This document shows, piece by piece, positions 1 through 8,514 of a stretch of 64,000 nucleotides of DNA. The position numbers and the translations under genes are program-made. Every line of letters starts with the position of its first letter. The stretch's first letter is position 1. The notes beneath the pieces are model-generated. The model was not told the origin of the DNA and did not search any database. It saw nothing but the letters and a program-made list of their open reading frames with translations. The stretch is from a virus. Where the stretch lies: positions 1-64,000 of the IMG/VR virus record IMGVR_UViG_3300043540_000321; one strand, written 5' to 3'.

Positions 1-67
1 CTAAGGTCGTCCCAAGGATCTGGAACTTGAGGTGTGGATGTCATAAGTTTCGAGTTGTAGCGAACTA

Positions 68-99
68 AAGAAAGCAGGGCTCCGGAGCCCTGCTTTCTT
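68..99. terminator. Bidirectional Rho-independent terminator
   Basis: Seen: a perfect 16-bp inverted repeat (AAGAAAGCAGGGCTCC and its complement) with no spacer, flanked by A-rich sequence on the left and T-rich sequence on the right. It can form a GC-rich stem followed by U-rich RNA in either direction. It lies about 100 bp past the stop of the minus-strand gene at 199-927 and probably ends that transcript, and perhaps one arriving from the left edge. Confidence 0.75.
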
Positions 100-198
100 A
101 TTTGGTCATCGTTTCAGGATGGGGGGTCTTTGAGGACTTGGCACAACTAAACCGGGAGTAGCCGGCTGATAGGAGTAGCAAAACCACTACTATCCAAA

Positions 199-927
199 TT
201 AGCCAAACTCTTTTCTTCTTTCCGCCTCTTCTAAAGGGGCGGTTGACCCGACCTTTAGTTTTGATAGTTCTTCGTGAGCTTGTGCGTGTCCACGCGCAGC
301 CCCCGATAGAGTACGAACGTAAATCTCGTTTGCTACTGCCCTCTCTACATCGTCTCCGAGTCCTCGGATGGCCCCCTTGAGTCCAGAATTAGCCTTAAAA
401 AGATTAGACCTCAAAGCTTTCAAATTAGCCTCTAGGACTTCTGCTTCCTCTATGGCTACGATTTCTCGAGTCTCGTCTACAAAACGATGAAGAACAATAG
501 AGGTTCTGGGCTCAACAACTTCAGCCGTAATGACCTCAGTTGACTTTTGAGACTTAATAGCGTCGAGTTCTTGATTCGCTACGCCATGCTTCTTCCAAAC
601 AAGTTCTGCATAGGTTTGGACATCCATTAAAGGAGCCTTGTCACTGCCTAACTTGCCGGTGTAATTAAGGAGTTCTTGCATTTGCTCGAACCCCCATTGA
701 GTGAAGGTGCCGTCAGGATTTTGTATGCGGTCGGGGCACCAGTAAAAAATCTCAACGAGAGTTTTCCTTTGTTGCTTTACCCAACTAGGAGAACGCTGAG
801 GGTTAAGGGAGCTGGCAGTCTTAGAGATAGAGTAAGACCCCATATCACCAGACTCAGGTTCAGAATTAGCCTTCCGCTGCAAAGGGCGATTAATATTTTC
901 TGCATCAGCAGAGGATGACTTAGACAA
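199..927 (-). CDS. Hypothetical protein next to the partition locus
   Basis: A 242-aa protein that I do not recognise. The first ~45 residues are Ser/Asn-rich and look disordered. A compact segment with aromatic residues (around FYWCPDRIQNPDG) follows at about 55-105, and the rest is charged and helical, ending Lys/Glu-rich. There is no signal peptide or membrane segment. The TTG start at 927 is chosen because an AGGAG ribosome-binding site lies about 9 nt upstream. The gene is minus strand like parA and the parB-like gene, but it is separated from them by a strong terminator and by the repeat-rich region 949-1150, so it probably has its own regulated promoter. A role in maintenance or copy control is inferred from position only. 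Confidence 0.6.
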   Translation of the reverse strand: MSKSSSADAENINRPLQRKANSEPESGDMGSYSISKTASSLNPQRSPSWVKQQRKTLVEIFYWCPDRIQNPDGTFTQWGFEQMQELLNYTGKLGSDKAPLMDVQTYAELVWKKHGVANQELDAIKSQKSTEVITAEVVEPRTSIVLHRFVDETREIVAIEEAEVLEANLKALRSNLFKANSGLKGAIRGLGDDVERAVANEIYVRTLSGAARGHAQAHEELSKLKVGSTAPLEEAERRKEFG

Positions 928-948
928 TCTAGATTTCTCCTCTCAGAT

Positions 949-1150
949 TAGCTACTAGGTCACTGGCTAGGCTACTGGCTAGGTCAGTGACCAGCCAGTC
1001 GAAAAGTAATCGTTTGACTGGTTGTAAACACTTTAGCTTACGCCTTTAATTTTGACAAACTTCACGCAAACCCTCTTTCTATAACGGTTCTAAAAACTTA
1101 TAAGGTCGGTCGTTAAACGACAAGTTGGCTGCCACCTAGCCACTGGCCAG
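949..1150. promoter_or_regulatory. Repeat-rich putative operator/promoter region
   Basis: This is the non-coding stretch between a minus gene that starts at 927 and the terminator of the parB-like gene. It holds TGGCTAGG at 964-971 and 976-983, the same motif inverted (CCTAGCCA) at 1135-1142, overlapping inverted copies of GGTCACTGG, and a perfect 13-bp palindrome GTCGTTAAACGAC at 1109-1121. Repeats just upstream of a start codon usually bind a regulator or a partition/replication protein; which applies here cannot be read from the sequence. I saw no gene in 928-1176. Confidence 0.45.
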
Positions 1151-1176
1151 GTGGTGATCAGGTTACTTAAAGAAAA

Positions 1177-1214
1177 AGAAGAGGGGGAGCGATCGCGATC
1201 GCTCCCCCTCTTCT
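1177..1214 (-). terminator. Rho-independent terminator of the par operon
   Basis: A perfect 38-bp palindrome with no loop. Its centre is two overlapping HIP1 octamers (GCGATCGC), and its arms continue as AAGAAGAGGGGGA and the complement. Read on the minus strand it is followed by a U-rich tract (TTTTTCT), and it begins 21 bp after the stop of the gene at 1235-2788. HIP1 sequence serving as the core of a terminator stem is unusual. Confidence 0.8.
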
Positions 1215-1234
1215 ATGGATGAGACCTAACTAGC

Positions 1235-2788
1235 TCAGCGTCCGATCAACGTGAACGCTGAGTCCACACCGCACTTTAGAACAGCCTCTCGGACGTAATC
1301 ATGCACCTCGAATTGGGAATTTCTATCGGTAATCAGATGGACGAAGGTGTCCGTTGGATTGATAAACCGCTGTAAGTAGTACTCAATGCTGTTCTCAATG
1401 CCCGCGGGGGACCCGAAGTTCATCCGCATGGCGTCTGCAATCTTAGATTTCTGAGCGGCCGTCGGGTTGTTCAACAGGTCCTCGATAGCCCTATTCATCG
1501 CGTGTTGATACTCTTCCGACTCCAGGTCGAGGCCCTCAATCTTAAAGTCATCAATTAAGCCTCGGATCAGTCTCAGAGGCGGTTTGTAGGACATCGATAG
1601 AAGAACATGACTGGAGGCATGAGTAGCCCGCCCAACTATTCTTGGTGAGTATCCAGGCTGGCGACGAATGGTGTACGTCCAGCCCACATGGAAAGGGTCT
1701 AGCTGAGGACCAACGAACTGAATGTTCTGTTGCCCGCATACAGCCAATAGCACGCCGCCGTCCTTCATCCTTGGGTAGAGTATCTCAGCGAGGACCTTGT
1801 AGTCCACTAGAGACGCTTTCCCTAAGGGCATTTCAGCGAAGCAAAGGTCTACAGAATCCAGGGGCAGGTCAGAGAGCAGTTTAGACCACTTACCAGAGAA
1901 GGTTTCTACCCGCTGGTGGGCTACAGAGACTACTTCTGCTTCGAGGATTTCTTCCTCTTTTCTCCTTCGCTCATCCTCCCTTGGACGATTGAGCGCCTCC
2001 TTCACAGTGAGTCCTTTCAAGAGGTGCGGAGCGACCTCTAGCTGCCGTCTGACAGGGAGTTTCGCTAGTCGGCTGAGTTCTGTTCTATCCTCGGCCAGGT
2101 CCGTGCTGATTAAGAGTTGCTGAACTTCTTTCGGGAGACCCGCCGCCTCCATCTGGTGCTGGCGGTACCTCTCCACAATGTCACCGGCTCGCTTGCGGTC
2201 TACCTTCTCGCCTACCTCAGCCAGGGCCAGTATTTCATGCACGGCTCCGCTTGGAACGTCACCCCTGGAGAGGTTATACAAAGTAGACAGAGGAAGCTTT
2301 TCAAGCTCCTCTGGAGTATACTTCTCAGCCATTTGGGCCACGTTGACCCAGTTGTTCGCCGTATCGTAGCTGATGTGACCCTCAAACTCTTCCTGTACCC
2401 ACTTCATATAGGTTCGATTCGGAAGTTTCTCTCGCACTCGGAGGAACCATCTCCCTATCCGAATAATGCCGACAAGGGTCCGCTTGAATTCCTGTTTGAT
2501 CTCGCGAGCAGCCTCTAATGCAAGGGTCTGCGTTGCTTTATCTTTGATTTCAGAGTAGTTGAACCGTAGGGGTTCGAGCTCAGCGATCGCACTGTCTGGA
2601 GCGACAACCAGGGCGTTCTTGATACTTCTCCGGCGACCACTCGTTGTAGCCGTCTCTTTGCCTGGGGTGCTTGAGGTTACTGCCTTCTTTGTAGTGTTCG
2701 AGGTTGCCGCTTTTGCTGTCGTCTTAGTGCTTGCTTTTGCTGTCGTCTTAGTCTGCTTTTCAGCAGGTCGAGTGCGTCTTGTCGCCAT
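1235..2788 (-). CDS. ParB-position protein: DUF3102-like plus decayed methyltransferase-like domain
   Basis: 517 aa, 57 bp downstream of parA in the same orientation, where a centromere-binding ParB would normally be. Residues 1-60 are a Lys/Thr/Ala-rich low-complexity tail that probably touches DNA. Residues ~95-170 resemble DUF3102 (IGRWFLRVREKLPN, then a WV..AQMAEKY helix). Residues ~205-280 are helical and Leu/Arg-rich, in the place of a ParB helix-turn-helix. Residues ~300-410 have the strand order of an N4/N6 DNA methyltransferase around motif IV, but the DPPY position reads AEMPLG and a LYPRMKDGGVLLAV strand follows, so methylation is unlikely. Known: DUF3102 proteins occur on plasmids and phages, often near ParA. 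Inferred: this is the DNA-binding partner of ParA. The boundary between the helical part and the methyltransferase-like part is approximate. Confidence 0.65.
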   Translation of the reverse strand: MATRRTRPAEKQTKTTAKASTKTTAKAATSNTTKKAVTSSTPGKETATTSGRRRSIKNALVVAPDSAIAELEPLRFNYSEIKDKATQTLALEAAREIKQEFKRTLVGIIRIGRWFLRVREKLPNRTYMKWVQEEFEGHISYDTANNWVNVAQMAEKYTPEELEKLPLSTLYNLSRGDVPSGAVHEILALAEVGEKVDRKRAGDIVERYRQHQMEAAGLPKEVQQLLISTDLAEDRTELSRLAKLPVRRQLEVAPHLLKGLTVKEALNRPREDERRRKEEEILEAEVVSVAHQRVETFSGKWSKLLSDLPLDSVDLCFAEMPLGKASLVDYKVLAEILYPRMKDGGVLLAVCGQQNIQFVGPQLDPFHVGWTYTIRRQPGYSPRIVGRATHASSHVLLSMSYKPPLRLIRGLIDDFKIEGLDLESEEYQHAMNRAIEDLLNNPTAAQKSKIADAMRMNFGSPAGIENSIEYYLQRFINPTDTFVHLITDRNSQFEVHDYVREAVLKCGVDSAFTLIGR

Positions 2789-2845
2789 ACGGTTACAGAT
2801 TACTTTAATAAAATGTGAGTCACACAGGGCACGTTGCGATAAACC

Positions 2846-3622
2846 TCACCGGTGCAAATTCTCGACCCGATCGAGGTATTCATTGACCAAATTAACATAA
2901 GCGACCGAAACTGGCGCACTTCGGTACCGAAAAATGGACTGTCCACGGGCTGTTGCATTCACCTGACGACGGCTGTAAGGGATGACGGTTTCAAACACCA
3001 GGTCGCCCAGAGCCTCGCGCACATCGGTAATAGATGCCTGTGTAGACGGGCTGTTCGGTCGCTCTACCAAGGTGAGCACAATGCCAAGTACCTGTCCGAT
3101 CGGGTAACTCAACATCTCTCTTAAAGAAGAGAGGCGATCGAGCAATGTGATCACTCCCTCCTCACTGAGGTAGCGCAGTTGGACAGGGACGAGCAGGTTT
3201 TGCGAAGCGACCAGGGCGTTGATGGGTAAGAGAGAAAGAGAAGCTGGAGAGTCGATGAGGATATAGTCGAACTGTTCAAATAAAGGCTCCAAAGCCTGTT
3301 TCAGGACTACTTCCTTGCTTGGATGACCCAGGAGTAGGGCATCGAAGAAGATAAGGTCGGGACTGGCAAAGATAATCGATAGGTTTTCAGTAGGCGTTTG
3401 CTGGACAGCCTCCACGATCGGCATCCCTCGAAACACGTCCATCAGTGTCGGCGTGAGTTGAAGGCGACTGTACCCCATCGCTAACGCCGCGTTCGCCTGA
3501 AAGTCGCAGTCAACAATTAAGGTTCGATAGCCCTTCATTGCTATTCCCTGGCCCAAGGCGATACAGGTAGTAGTCTTACCGACGCCACCTTTAGCGTTGA
3601 CGATCGCAGTTATGTGAGGCAT
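2846..3622 (-). CDS. parA: ParA-family partition ATPase
   Basis: 258 aa, a typical length for the short ParA class without an N-terminal DNA-binding domain. The deviant Walker A motif KGGVGKTTT is at residues 11-19, the A' region is LIVDCDFQANAA, and the Walker B strand is YILIDSPASLSLL. ParA proteins bind the nucleoid as ATP dimers and are released by a ParB-type partner, which moves plasmid copies apart. It is transcribed first, followed by the 517-aa ParB-position protein, and about 23 copies of a heptamer lie directly upstream as a candidate centromere and operator. Chromosome-type ParA is unlikely given this context. The ATG at 3622 begins exactly at the conserved first beta strand. Confidence 0.92.
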   Translation of the reverse strand: MPHITAIVNAKGGVGKTTTCIALGQGIAMKGYRTLIVDCDFQANAALAMGYSRLQLTPTLMDVFRGMPIVEAVQQTPTENLSIIFASPDLIFFDALLLGHPSKEVVLKQALEPLFEQFDYILIDSPASLSLLPINALVASQNLLVPVQLRYLSEEGVITLLDRLSSLREMLSYPIGQVLGIVLTLVERPNSPSTQASITDVREALGDLVFETVIPYSRRQVNATARGQSIFRYRSAPVSVAYVNLVNEYLDRVENLHR

Positions 3623-3681
3623 ATTGGTTCAGACCAAGCGTAAGGGGCTAGACCCCCTTTGCTGCCTGGGTTTTTGTGATA

Positions 3682-4120
3682 CTGTTAGTGAAATGTTAGT
3701 GGATTTGTTAGTCCACTAACATTCAAATGTTAGTGGACTAACATCTGACCACGATTTACTAACATTTCACAAACACCCGACTAACATCTGACCACGATTT
3801 ACTAACAGTTGAATGTTATCGAACTGATGTACTATGTTAGGCGTTAGTAAATTTGCCAAAAAGCGTTAGTCGTGGAAATGTTAGTACGAACATTTGGATG
3901 TTAGTCCACTAACATTTCCACTAACATCGGCTGAAACCCCTGAAACTTCGTGACTAACATGTTAGTTGGATGTTAGTCCGAGAGCCCAAAATCCACTAAC
4001 ATTTGCCTGAAAGTTCGCACTAACATTTTTACTAACACCCCCAACTAACACGAGAATTGGGCGTTTGAGCCTCCCAGCCTTAAAAATCTAAAGATAAACT
4101 GGGGAAAAGTGGATGTTAGT
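3682..4120. repeat. Iteron-like array of TGTTAGT/ACTAACA
   Basis: In the 582-bp gap between the divergent genes at 3622 and 4205 I counted 11 copies of TTAGT in TGTTAGT-like context and 12 of the complement ACTAA in ACTAACA-like context. Several are arranged as short inverted pairs, such as GTTAGTCCACTAAC. Spacing is irregular (about 10-35 bp), most copies lie in 3682-4050, and a last copy is at about 4112. There is no unique spacer pattern, so it is not CRISPR. Such arrays are typical of plasmid origins (iterons) or of parS/parC centromeres that double as parA operators. Any promoter for the plus operon at 4205 would lie at its right end. No gene is visible here. Confidence 0.8.
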
Positions 4121-4204
4121 TCTGCAAAATTCTTTCTTAAGAATAAAAATTACATTGATTAAGTCCATGAGCGAAGGAAAATGTAGAAGTTTTTTCTTTA
4201 TTCA

Positions 4205-4942
4205 ATGAGAGATTTCAAGAGGTCGCTACCTCAGAAAATTTTTATCCTCGTCATTACGGGGTCTACTGCCTTCATATTTACTGCTGCAATCACCGGTCTC
4301 TGGTCGGCGGCAAAAGACGCTGGCGCTATTAAGCCGGGCTTTAGGTTCGGCACCTTCGCCACGATCGTGGGCGTGTCCGGACTTGCCTCTCTGGTGACGT
4401 ATGGCGGTCTGATGCTTGACGAGGAGATGCGTCGGCGGGCAGCGATCGCAGAGGAAGAAGAGGAGCTGGCGAGAGAGCGGGAGAGGATGCGTCAATACTC
4501 TTATCCGCAACCGTATCCTCCGTCCTACCCGCCTCAACCTCCCCTCTACCCTCAGCCTGACCCTGCTCTAGCGGAGGCACTCAACAATTTACAGTTGGCC
4601 GATGTTGATTCCTTGTCTTATACACCGCCTCAGCGTCAGCCTCAGCCTCAGCCCCAACTTCGTCCTCCTTCGAGTAAAGAACCAACGGTGGGTCTCGACC
4701 TTGACTTTAGTCACCTTCGAGAACAACCTCCTTCTAGACCACCTGGGATAAGAAGAACCTCTGGTCTGGTTCCTCCTCGATTTGCAGATGAGGCACCACA
4801 AGTTGAGCCTCCCCAGTCAGGTACAACTTCGGAAACCGAGGAGGATTTTTGGGCAGACTCGCCTCTAGGAGTTCAACCTCAGGAGACAAACCCTCCTAAA
4901 ACCGAATCGAAGGCGAGCTATTTGGATAACTTGGGTCTCTAG
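4205..4942 (+). CDS. Pro-rich membrane protein with two N-terminal TM segments
   Basis: 245 aa, first gene of the plus-strand membrane/secreted operon. Two hydrophobic helices lie at about residues 10-32 and 47-68, followed by a highly charged coiled-coil-like stretch (Glu/Arg-rich, ~74-96), then a long Pro/Gln/Tyr-rich disordered tail with PYPPSYPPQPP and repeated QPQ. The hairpin-in-membrane layout with a large soluble tail is like scaffold or channel subunits of secretion and conjugation machines, but I recognise no family. No clear ribosome-binding site precedes the ATG. The next gene starts 14 bp downstream after a strong AAGGAGG. Confidence 0.7.
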   Translation: MRDFKRSLPQKIFILVITGSTAFIFTAAITGLWSAAKDAGAIKPGFRFGTFATIVGVSGLASLVTYGGLMLDEEMRRRAAIAEEEEELARERERMRQYSYPQPYPPSYPPQPPLYPQPDPALAEALNNLQLADVDSLSYTPPQRQPQPQPQLRPPSSKEPTVGLDLDFSHLREQPPSRPPGIRRTSGLVPPRFADEAPQVEPPQSGTTSETEEDFWADSPLGVQPQETNPPKTESKASYLDNLGL

Positions 4943-4956
4943 TCAAGGAGGAAACT

Positions 4957-5673
4957 ATGGAGCTGGAATCAGAGTTCCAAAAACCCGGTGGGTACAGAGC
5001 AAAACTAAAGTTCACGGGTAACGTGGACGAGTTTCACGCGGTCTATACCTCAAACAACTACTATATCCACACAACTTCCTTGCCGCCGGTTCAGTTCTTC
5101 CAAACCATGCACCAGCCGATTCAGATTGCTCCGGCAGCTCCGCATACGGTGAACAACAATAACTTGTTGTTGCCGGGACAGGAGTATGCTTACACACTGC
5201 CATCGGCACCACTCCCTGCGTTACCTCCAGCTCCTACCCAGCCTTCCAACTACTGGTCTCAGACAGTAGACACATCGGCGCACACTCTAAACGGTCTACA
5301 GAGAACGTTGCAGGGTATCAACAGTCCCTCTAATCAAGGAGGTGGGTTTTCGAAATTCATTCGGGGACTGTTCAGCAAGAAGGAGAAAGACCCGCTCGCT
5401 CAATACCAGGCGATGTTGGCACAAGTCAATGGCCAGAAGGCAGGAGGGGGTTTTAATCATAAGATGCTGATCTACGCTGTTGACGCACTACTCGTGATAA
5501 TGGCTCTCTATGTTGTGTTCAGTCCTTCGGGACAGAACCAGATTAAAAATTATCTGAGGCCGCTTACTAACCTTGTTAACCCTTCCTCTGTGGAGGGGAG
5601 CAAGTCGCAGGTAAGACCTCAGGTAAAACCTCAGGTAAAACCTGGTCCTATGGAAGATCCCAACAAAGTGTAA
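4957..5673 (+). CDS. Pro-rich single-TM protein
   Basis: 238 aa with the ATG 8 nt after AAGGAGG, the best ribosome-binding site of this operon. The N-terminal ~60 residues look folded (GYRAKLKFTGNVDEFHAVY), followed by a Pro/Ala-rich linker. A single hydrophobic helix (LIYAVDALLVIMALYVVF) lies at about 170-188, and a short tail with three copies of a QVKP-like unit ends the protein. The DNA of that tail is a 12-bp tandem repeat at about 5606-5645. It resembles its neighbours at 4205 and 5678 in composition and layout, which suggests three membrane subunits made together with the FtsK-like ATPase. Family not recognised. Confidence 0.65.
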   Translation: MELESEFQKPGGYRAKLKFTGNVDEFHAVYTSNNYYIHTTSLPPVQFFQTMHQPIQIAPAAPHTVNNNNLLLPGQEYAYTLPSAPLPALPPAPTQPSNYWSQTVDTSAHTLNGLQRTLQGINSPSNQGGGFSKFIRGLFSKKEKDPLAQYQAMLAQVNGQKAGGGFNHKMLIYAVDALLVIMALYVVFSPSGQNQIKNYLRPLTNLVNPSSVEGSKSQVRPQVKPQVKPGPMEDPNKV

Positions 5674-5677
5674 GTCA

Positions 5678-6334
5678 ATGACTCAATTCGACAGAGAGGA
5701 CTTTGAGTCCCTTCTCCAAAAGACGATTAACGCAACTGTAGTCCATGAGGGTGAAGAAGTGACAACGGGCTATGAGAATTTCCCGCGCCCGCCCCACCCC
5801 TCATCACCTCATAAGGCAGAAGCTGGGAAGTCCGGCTATACTCAATCTCGGCACACTCAGTCTCATCCGTCTTCGCGTCCGACTCCCCAACCAGCCCGAC
5901 CGCAGCCTTCGACATCTCCGAGGGGGTCTCAATCCACTGGTTTTCCAAAACAAGGTGGGTTAGGATTAGAGAATAGCCAGTCTCAACCTGAGAGGAGGGA
6001 CTCTCCATCTGAGAAAACCCCTTTTTGGGGTCGTTTCCAGAGAGGTCAGGGTAGTCCTTCTGAGAAAGGAGAGGCGTCTAAACCCGCATCTGCGAAAAAG
6101 AGCTGGAAAACTTTAATAAAGAAATGGCAGTCTCATTTAGGGGACTTGAGTGTAACCTTCCTGGCTTGTCATTTCATTGCCCACCTATTCCACCTGTTTT
6201 TGAGACCGGGGCCTTACGGCTACCTTCTCGATTTCAGACTCTTGATAGTGGTTGCTGCGATAGGAGGAATTCTTCAGCAAAAACAGGTGGTCACGATAGC
6301 GATCTGCCTCCTACTTAGTTTTCTGATGTTTTAA
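5678..6334 (+). CDS. Pro/Ser-rich C-terminal membrane protein
   Basis: 218 aa. Residues ~1-125 are Ser/Pro/His/Gln-rich and appear disordered. A basic segment (KKSWKTLIKKWQ) leads into about two C-terminal hydrophobic helices (~155-175 and ~185-216) that end the protein. It follows its neighbour by 4 bp and precedes the FtsK-like ATPase by 5 bp, so the four genes are tightly coupled. The TTTAATAAAG at 6112 is one of many copies of the over-represented octamer. No known family is recognised. The tail-anchored layout would leave the disordered part in the cytoplasm beside the ATPase (inference). Confidence 0.62.
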   Translation: MTQFDREDFESLLQKTINATVVHEGEEVTTGYENFPRPPHPSSPHKAEAGKSGYTQSRHTQSHPSSRPTPQPARPQPSTSPRGSQSTGFPKQGGLGLENSQSQPERRDSPSEKTPFWGRFQRGQGSPSEKGEASKPASAKKSWKTLIKKWQSHLGDLSVTFLACHFIAHLFHLFLRPGPYGYLLDFRLLIVVAAIGGILQQKQVVTIAICLLLSFLMF

Positions 6335-6339
6335 CGAGT

Positions 6340-8511
6340 ATGCAACTAACTGGCCTCCCGAATAAGGAGGTAATCAACCACCAAATTGAGCGAATCAAGA
6401 AGCTCAGCATTAATAACCGGGAGGTGTTGCGCGACCTCGGCACCATAATAATCCCGAATTTTGAGAAGTGGTTACCATTCATCGATGAGATGAAATTAGG
6501 CATATCTGCTCGAGAGGTCAAACAACTTCTGGCTACGCAGTTTTGTCTTCGTGTCTTGATAGACACTCAAGGAAAACCACCCGACGATCCCGCCGTCAAA
6601 GAAGGTCTAAAGCTATGGATAGACTGGGTGAACCACTGGCAAGTTGGGGATTCCAAAGAGCAAATCCTAAGAGACGCGCACACTATTATGCAGGCCGCAG
6701 CACCTACTTCTAACTCGACTTCCTTCGCTAACTCACCTCGAACTGCCCCCACAGCCAGTTCGGGACCGAGCGAGCCGTCAGCATCATCTCAGTTGACTCG
6801 TGCGAATCCGACGGCGGTAGTCCGACGGCCAGTTGAGACTCAAGTTATCAAGACTATCGGTCGGAACACTCTTCTTAAAGGAGAGATGGTCGAGCAGGCC
6901 TACAGTTCGATTGGAAAGATCGAGTTCCTTCCAGAAGACTCATCTGACCGGGGGCTTAGGCATGACCGCCTACGTTTTAAGAAGCCGTTAACGGTCACTT
7001 TTGCCGCCTGTAAAAAGGTGCTGCAGGAGGTGATCAGTCACGCCGGAGTGGACCCTGAAACGGAGATACTCTTCAGGGCGTTGGCGAACAACCAGTTCGA
7101 CCTGCACATTCCCAGGCCGCCGGAGCAGTGGAAGATTCTCAGCTACACGGATTTCTTACACGCAGGATGGGATAAGTCGAAGTCGACTTTGGGCTCCTAT
7201 CTCTCTCGGAGATTTTTTGTTCCGCCGCATGAGCCTCCTCGAGTCCCGGTCGGGGTGAACCTGGATATGGAAGAGGTGGCTATCCGGTTTAGTACGGGTG
7301 TGTTTATCACTGGGAAACCAAACCAGGGTAAATCCGAGCTGGTGAAATCCATCCTGATGACCCTGGCGATCGGATTCCAACCGAACTATCTATGGTGGGT
7401 AGGCGCGGACTGGAAAGACGGGGCCTTACTCGATAAGTTCTCTTGCCTTCCTAGCTGTGTGCAACCGATCGCCAAGTCGGAAAAGGAAGCCCAGGAGCTC
7501 ATGAAGTGGTTGAAGGCTCAGTTCAAAAGGAGGGAGCGACTTCTCGACCCCTATAAGAAATATGGTGTTGAGAACATTTGTCACTACAACAAACTGCCGG
7601 ATGTTGAACCCATGCCCTGGCTGCTCCTCTTCTGGGAAGAGCTGGCTCGAGGTCGTGAAGTCTTAGGAGAGACTCAAGACGAGTTTCTCCGTTCGGTCTG
7701 TCAATACTGGCGGTATATCGGGATTATTCCCGTCGCCACCACCCAGTATCCCTCTCAGAATATATCTGGCTCTGGACCCGGTATGCGTTCTGCCTATGGG
7801 ACAAAGGTTGCCTTCAAAAATGATGAGGGAGCTAAACTCCTATTTGGTGAAAGTAGCATTCACGCTAAGTACGCTCAGGCTCTCAACGGACCTGGGGACT
7901 GTATAGTCGTAGGTGACGATAGCTTCGATCGTTGCCAGACATTCTTTGTCGAGCCAGAAATCTTGCTGCAGATTATCGATGCGATATCTCAGCGTGATGC
8001 TGACTATTCCCTACCAGAGCTCGCTCTGATTGGACCAGAAGAAGAGGAACGAGCGGTGGCTTCGGACCCTTCTTCGCCAGCCTCCTCGGAATCGGAACCG
8101 GATCGGGAGGAAGTGCTGGCTATGAGTACGAGTTACCAGGAAGAGACTATTACGGAAACGGACGAGAGCGATCTCTCGGACCTGCCCAATAATATGCTCG
8201 ACATGGTACGAAGGTTTCAGGATTACAACAGATTGATGCAACTGGATGCCGACCTGAAGAAGGAAGGTAAGCCAGGCGTCACTCAAAACCATAAATTGGC
8301 TATGCTGGTCGGAGACTATCTCTATCCAAAAGGAGACCCCCGGCGTGGAGTGTACCAGGGATGGTTATCTGTTGATGAATTTAAGAACCTTGACAAATCC
8401 GATCCGAGATTAAAGGTGTCTAAGGGAGGTCGTTACTTAGATAACGCGAAGCTCCGCTTGGAGGAGATTATCCAGAAAGTCTCCGGGGTAAACCAGCCTG
8501 TGGCTTGCTAA
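6340..8511 (+). CDS. FtsK/HerA-superfamily DNA-translocase-like ATPase
   Basis: 723 aa. An N-terminal helical domain is followed by a Ser/Pro linker (~125-165), a mixed alpha/beta region, and a P-loop ATPase core. Walker A is GKPNQGKSE at ~325, Walker B is PWLLLFWEEL at ~430, and a later segment (ALNGPGDCIVVGDDSFDRCQ) matches the end of the FtsK motor domain where the ring contacts DNA. Residues ~620-723 form a C-terminal accessory domain. There is no TM segment, unlike FtsK, but three small membrane proteins are encoded immediately upstream and could anchor it. Known motors of this superfamily pump DNA or protein through a membrane or pack DNA. Whether this one serves conjugation-like transfer, segregation or another secretion role is not settled. 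Confidence 0.8.
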   Translation: MQLTGLPNKEVINHQIERIKKLSINNREVLRDLGTIIIPNFEKWLPFIDEMKLGISAREVKQLLATQFCLRVLIDTQGKPPDDPAVKEGLKLWIDWVNHWQVGDSKEQILRDAHTIMQAAAPTSNSTSFANSPRTAPTASSGPSEPSASSQLTRANPTAVVRRPVETQVIKTIGRNTLLKGEMVEQAYSSIGKIEFLPEDSSDRGLRHDRLRFKKPLTVTFAACKKVLQEVISHAGVDPETEILFRALANNQFDLHIPRPPEQWKILSYTDFLHAGWDKSKSTLGSYLSRRFFVPPHEPPRVPVGVNLDMEEVAIRFSTGVFITGKPNQGKSELVKSILMTLAIGFQPNYLWWVGADWKDGALLDKFSCLPSCVQPIAKSEKEAQELMKWLKAQFKRRERLLDPYKKYGVENICHYNKLPDVEPMPWLLLFWEELARGREVLGETQDEFLRSVCQYWRYIGIIPVATTQYPSQNISGSGPGMRSAYGTKVAFKNDEGAKLLFGESSIHAKYAQALNGPGDCIVVGDDSFDRCQTFFVEPEILLQIIDAISQRDADYSLPELALIGPEEEERAVASDPSSPASSESEPDREEVLAMSTSYQEETITETDESDLSDLPNNMLDMVRRFQDYNRLMQLDADLKKEGKPGVTQNHKLAMLVGDYLYPKGDPRRGVYQGWLSVDEFKNLDKSDPRLKVSKGGRYLDNAKLRLEEIIQKVSGVNQPVAC

Positions 8512-8514
8512 CCT

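Noticed and set aside
3682-4120. The heptamer array as a CRISPR array
   Set aside because: Copies are only 7 bp, irregularly spaced, occur in both orientations and do not alternate with unique ~35-bp spacers; no cas genes are nearby.
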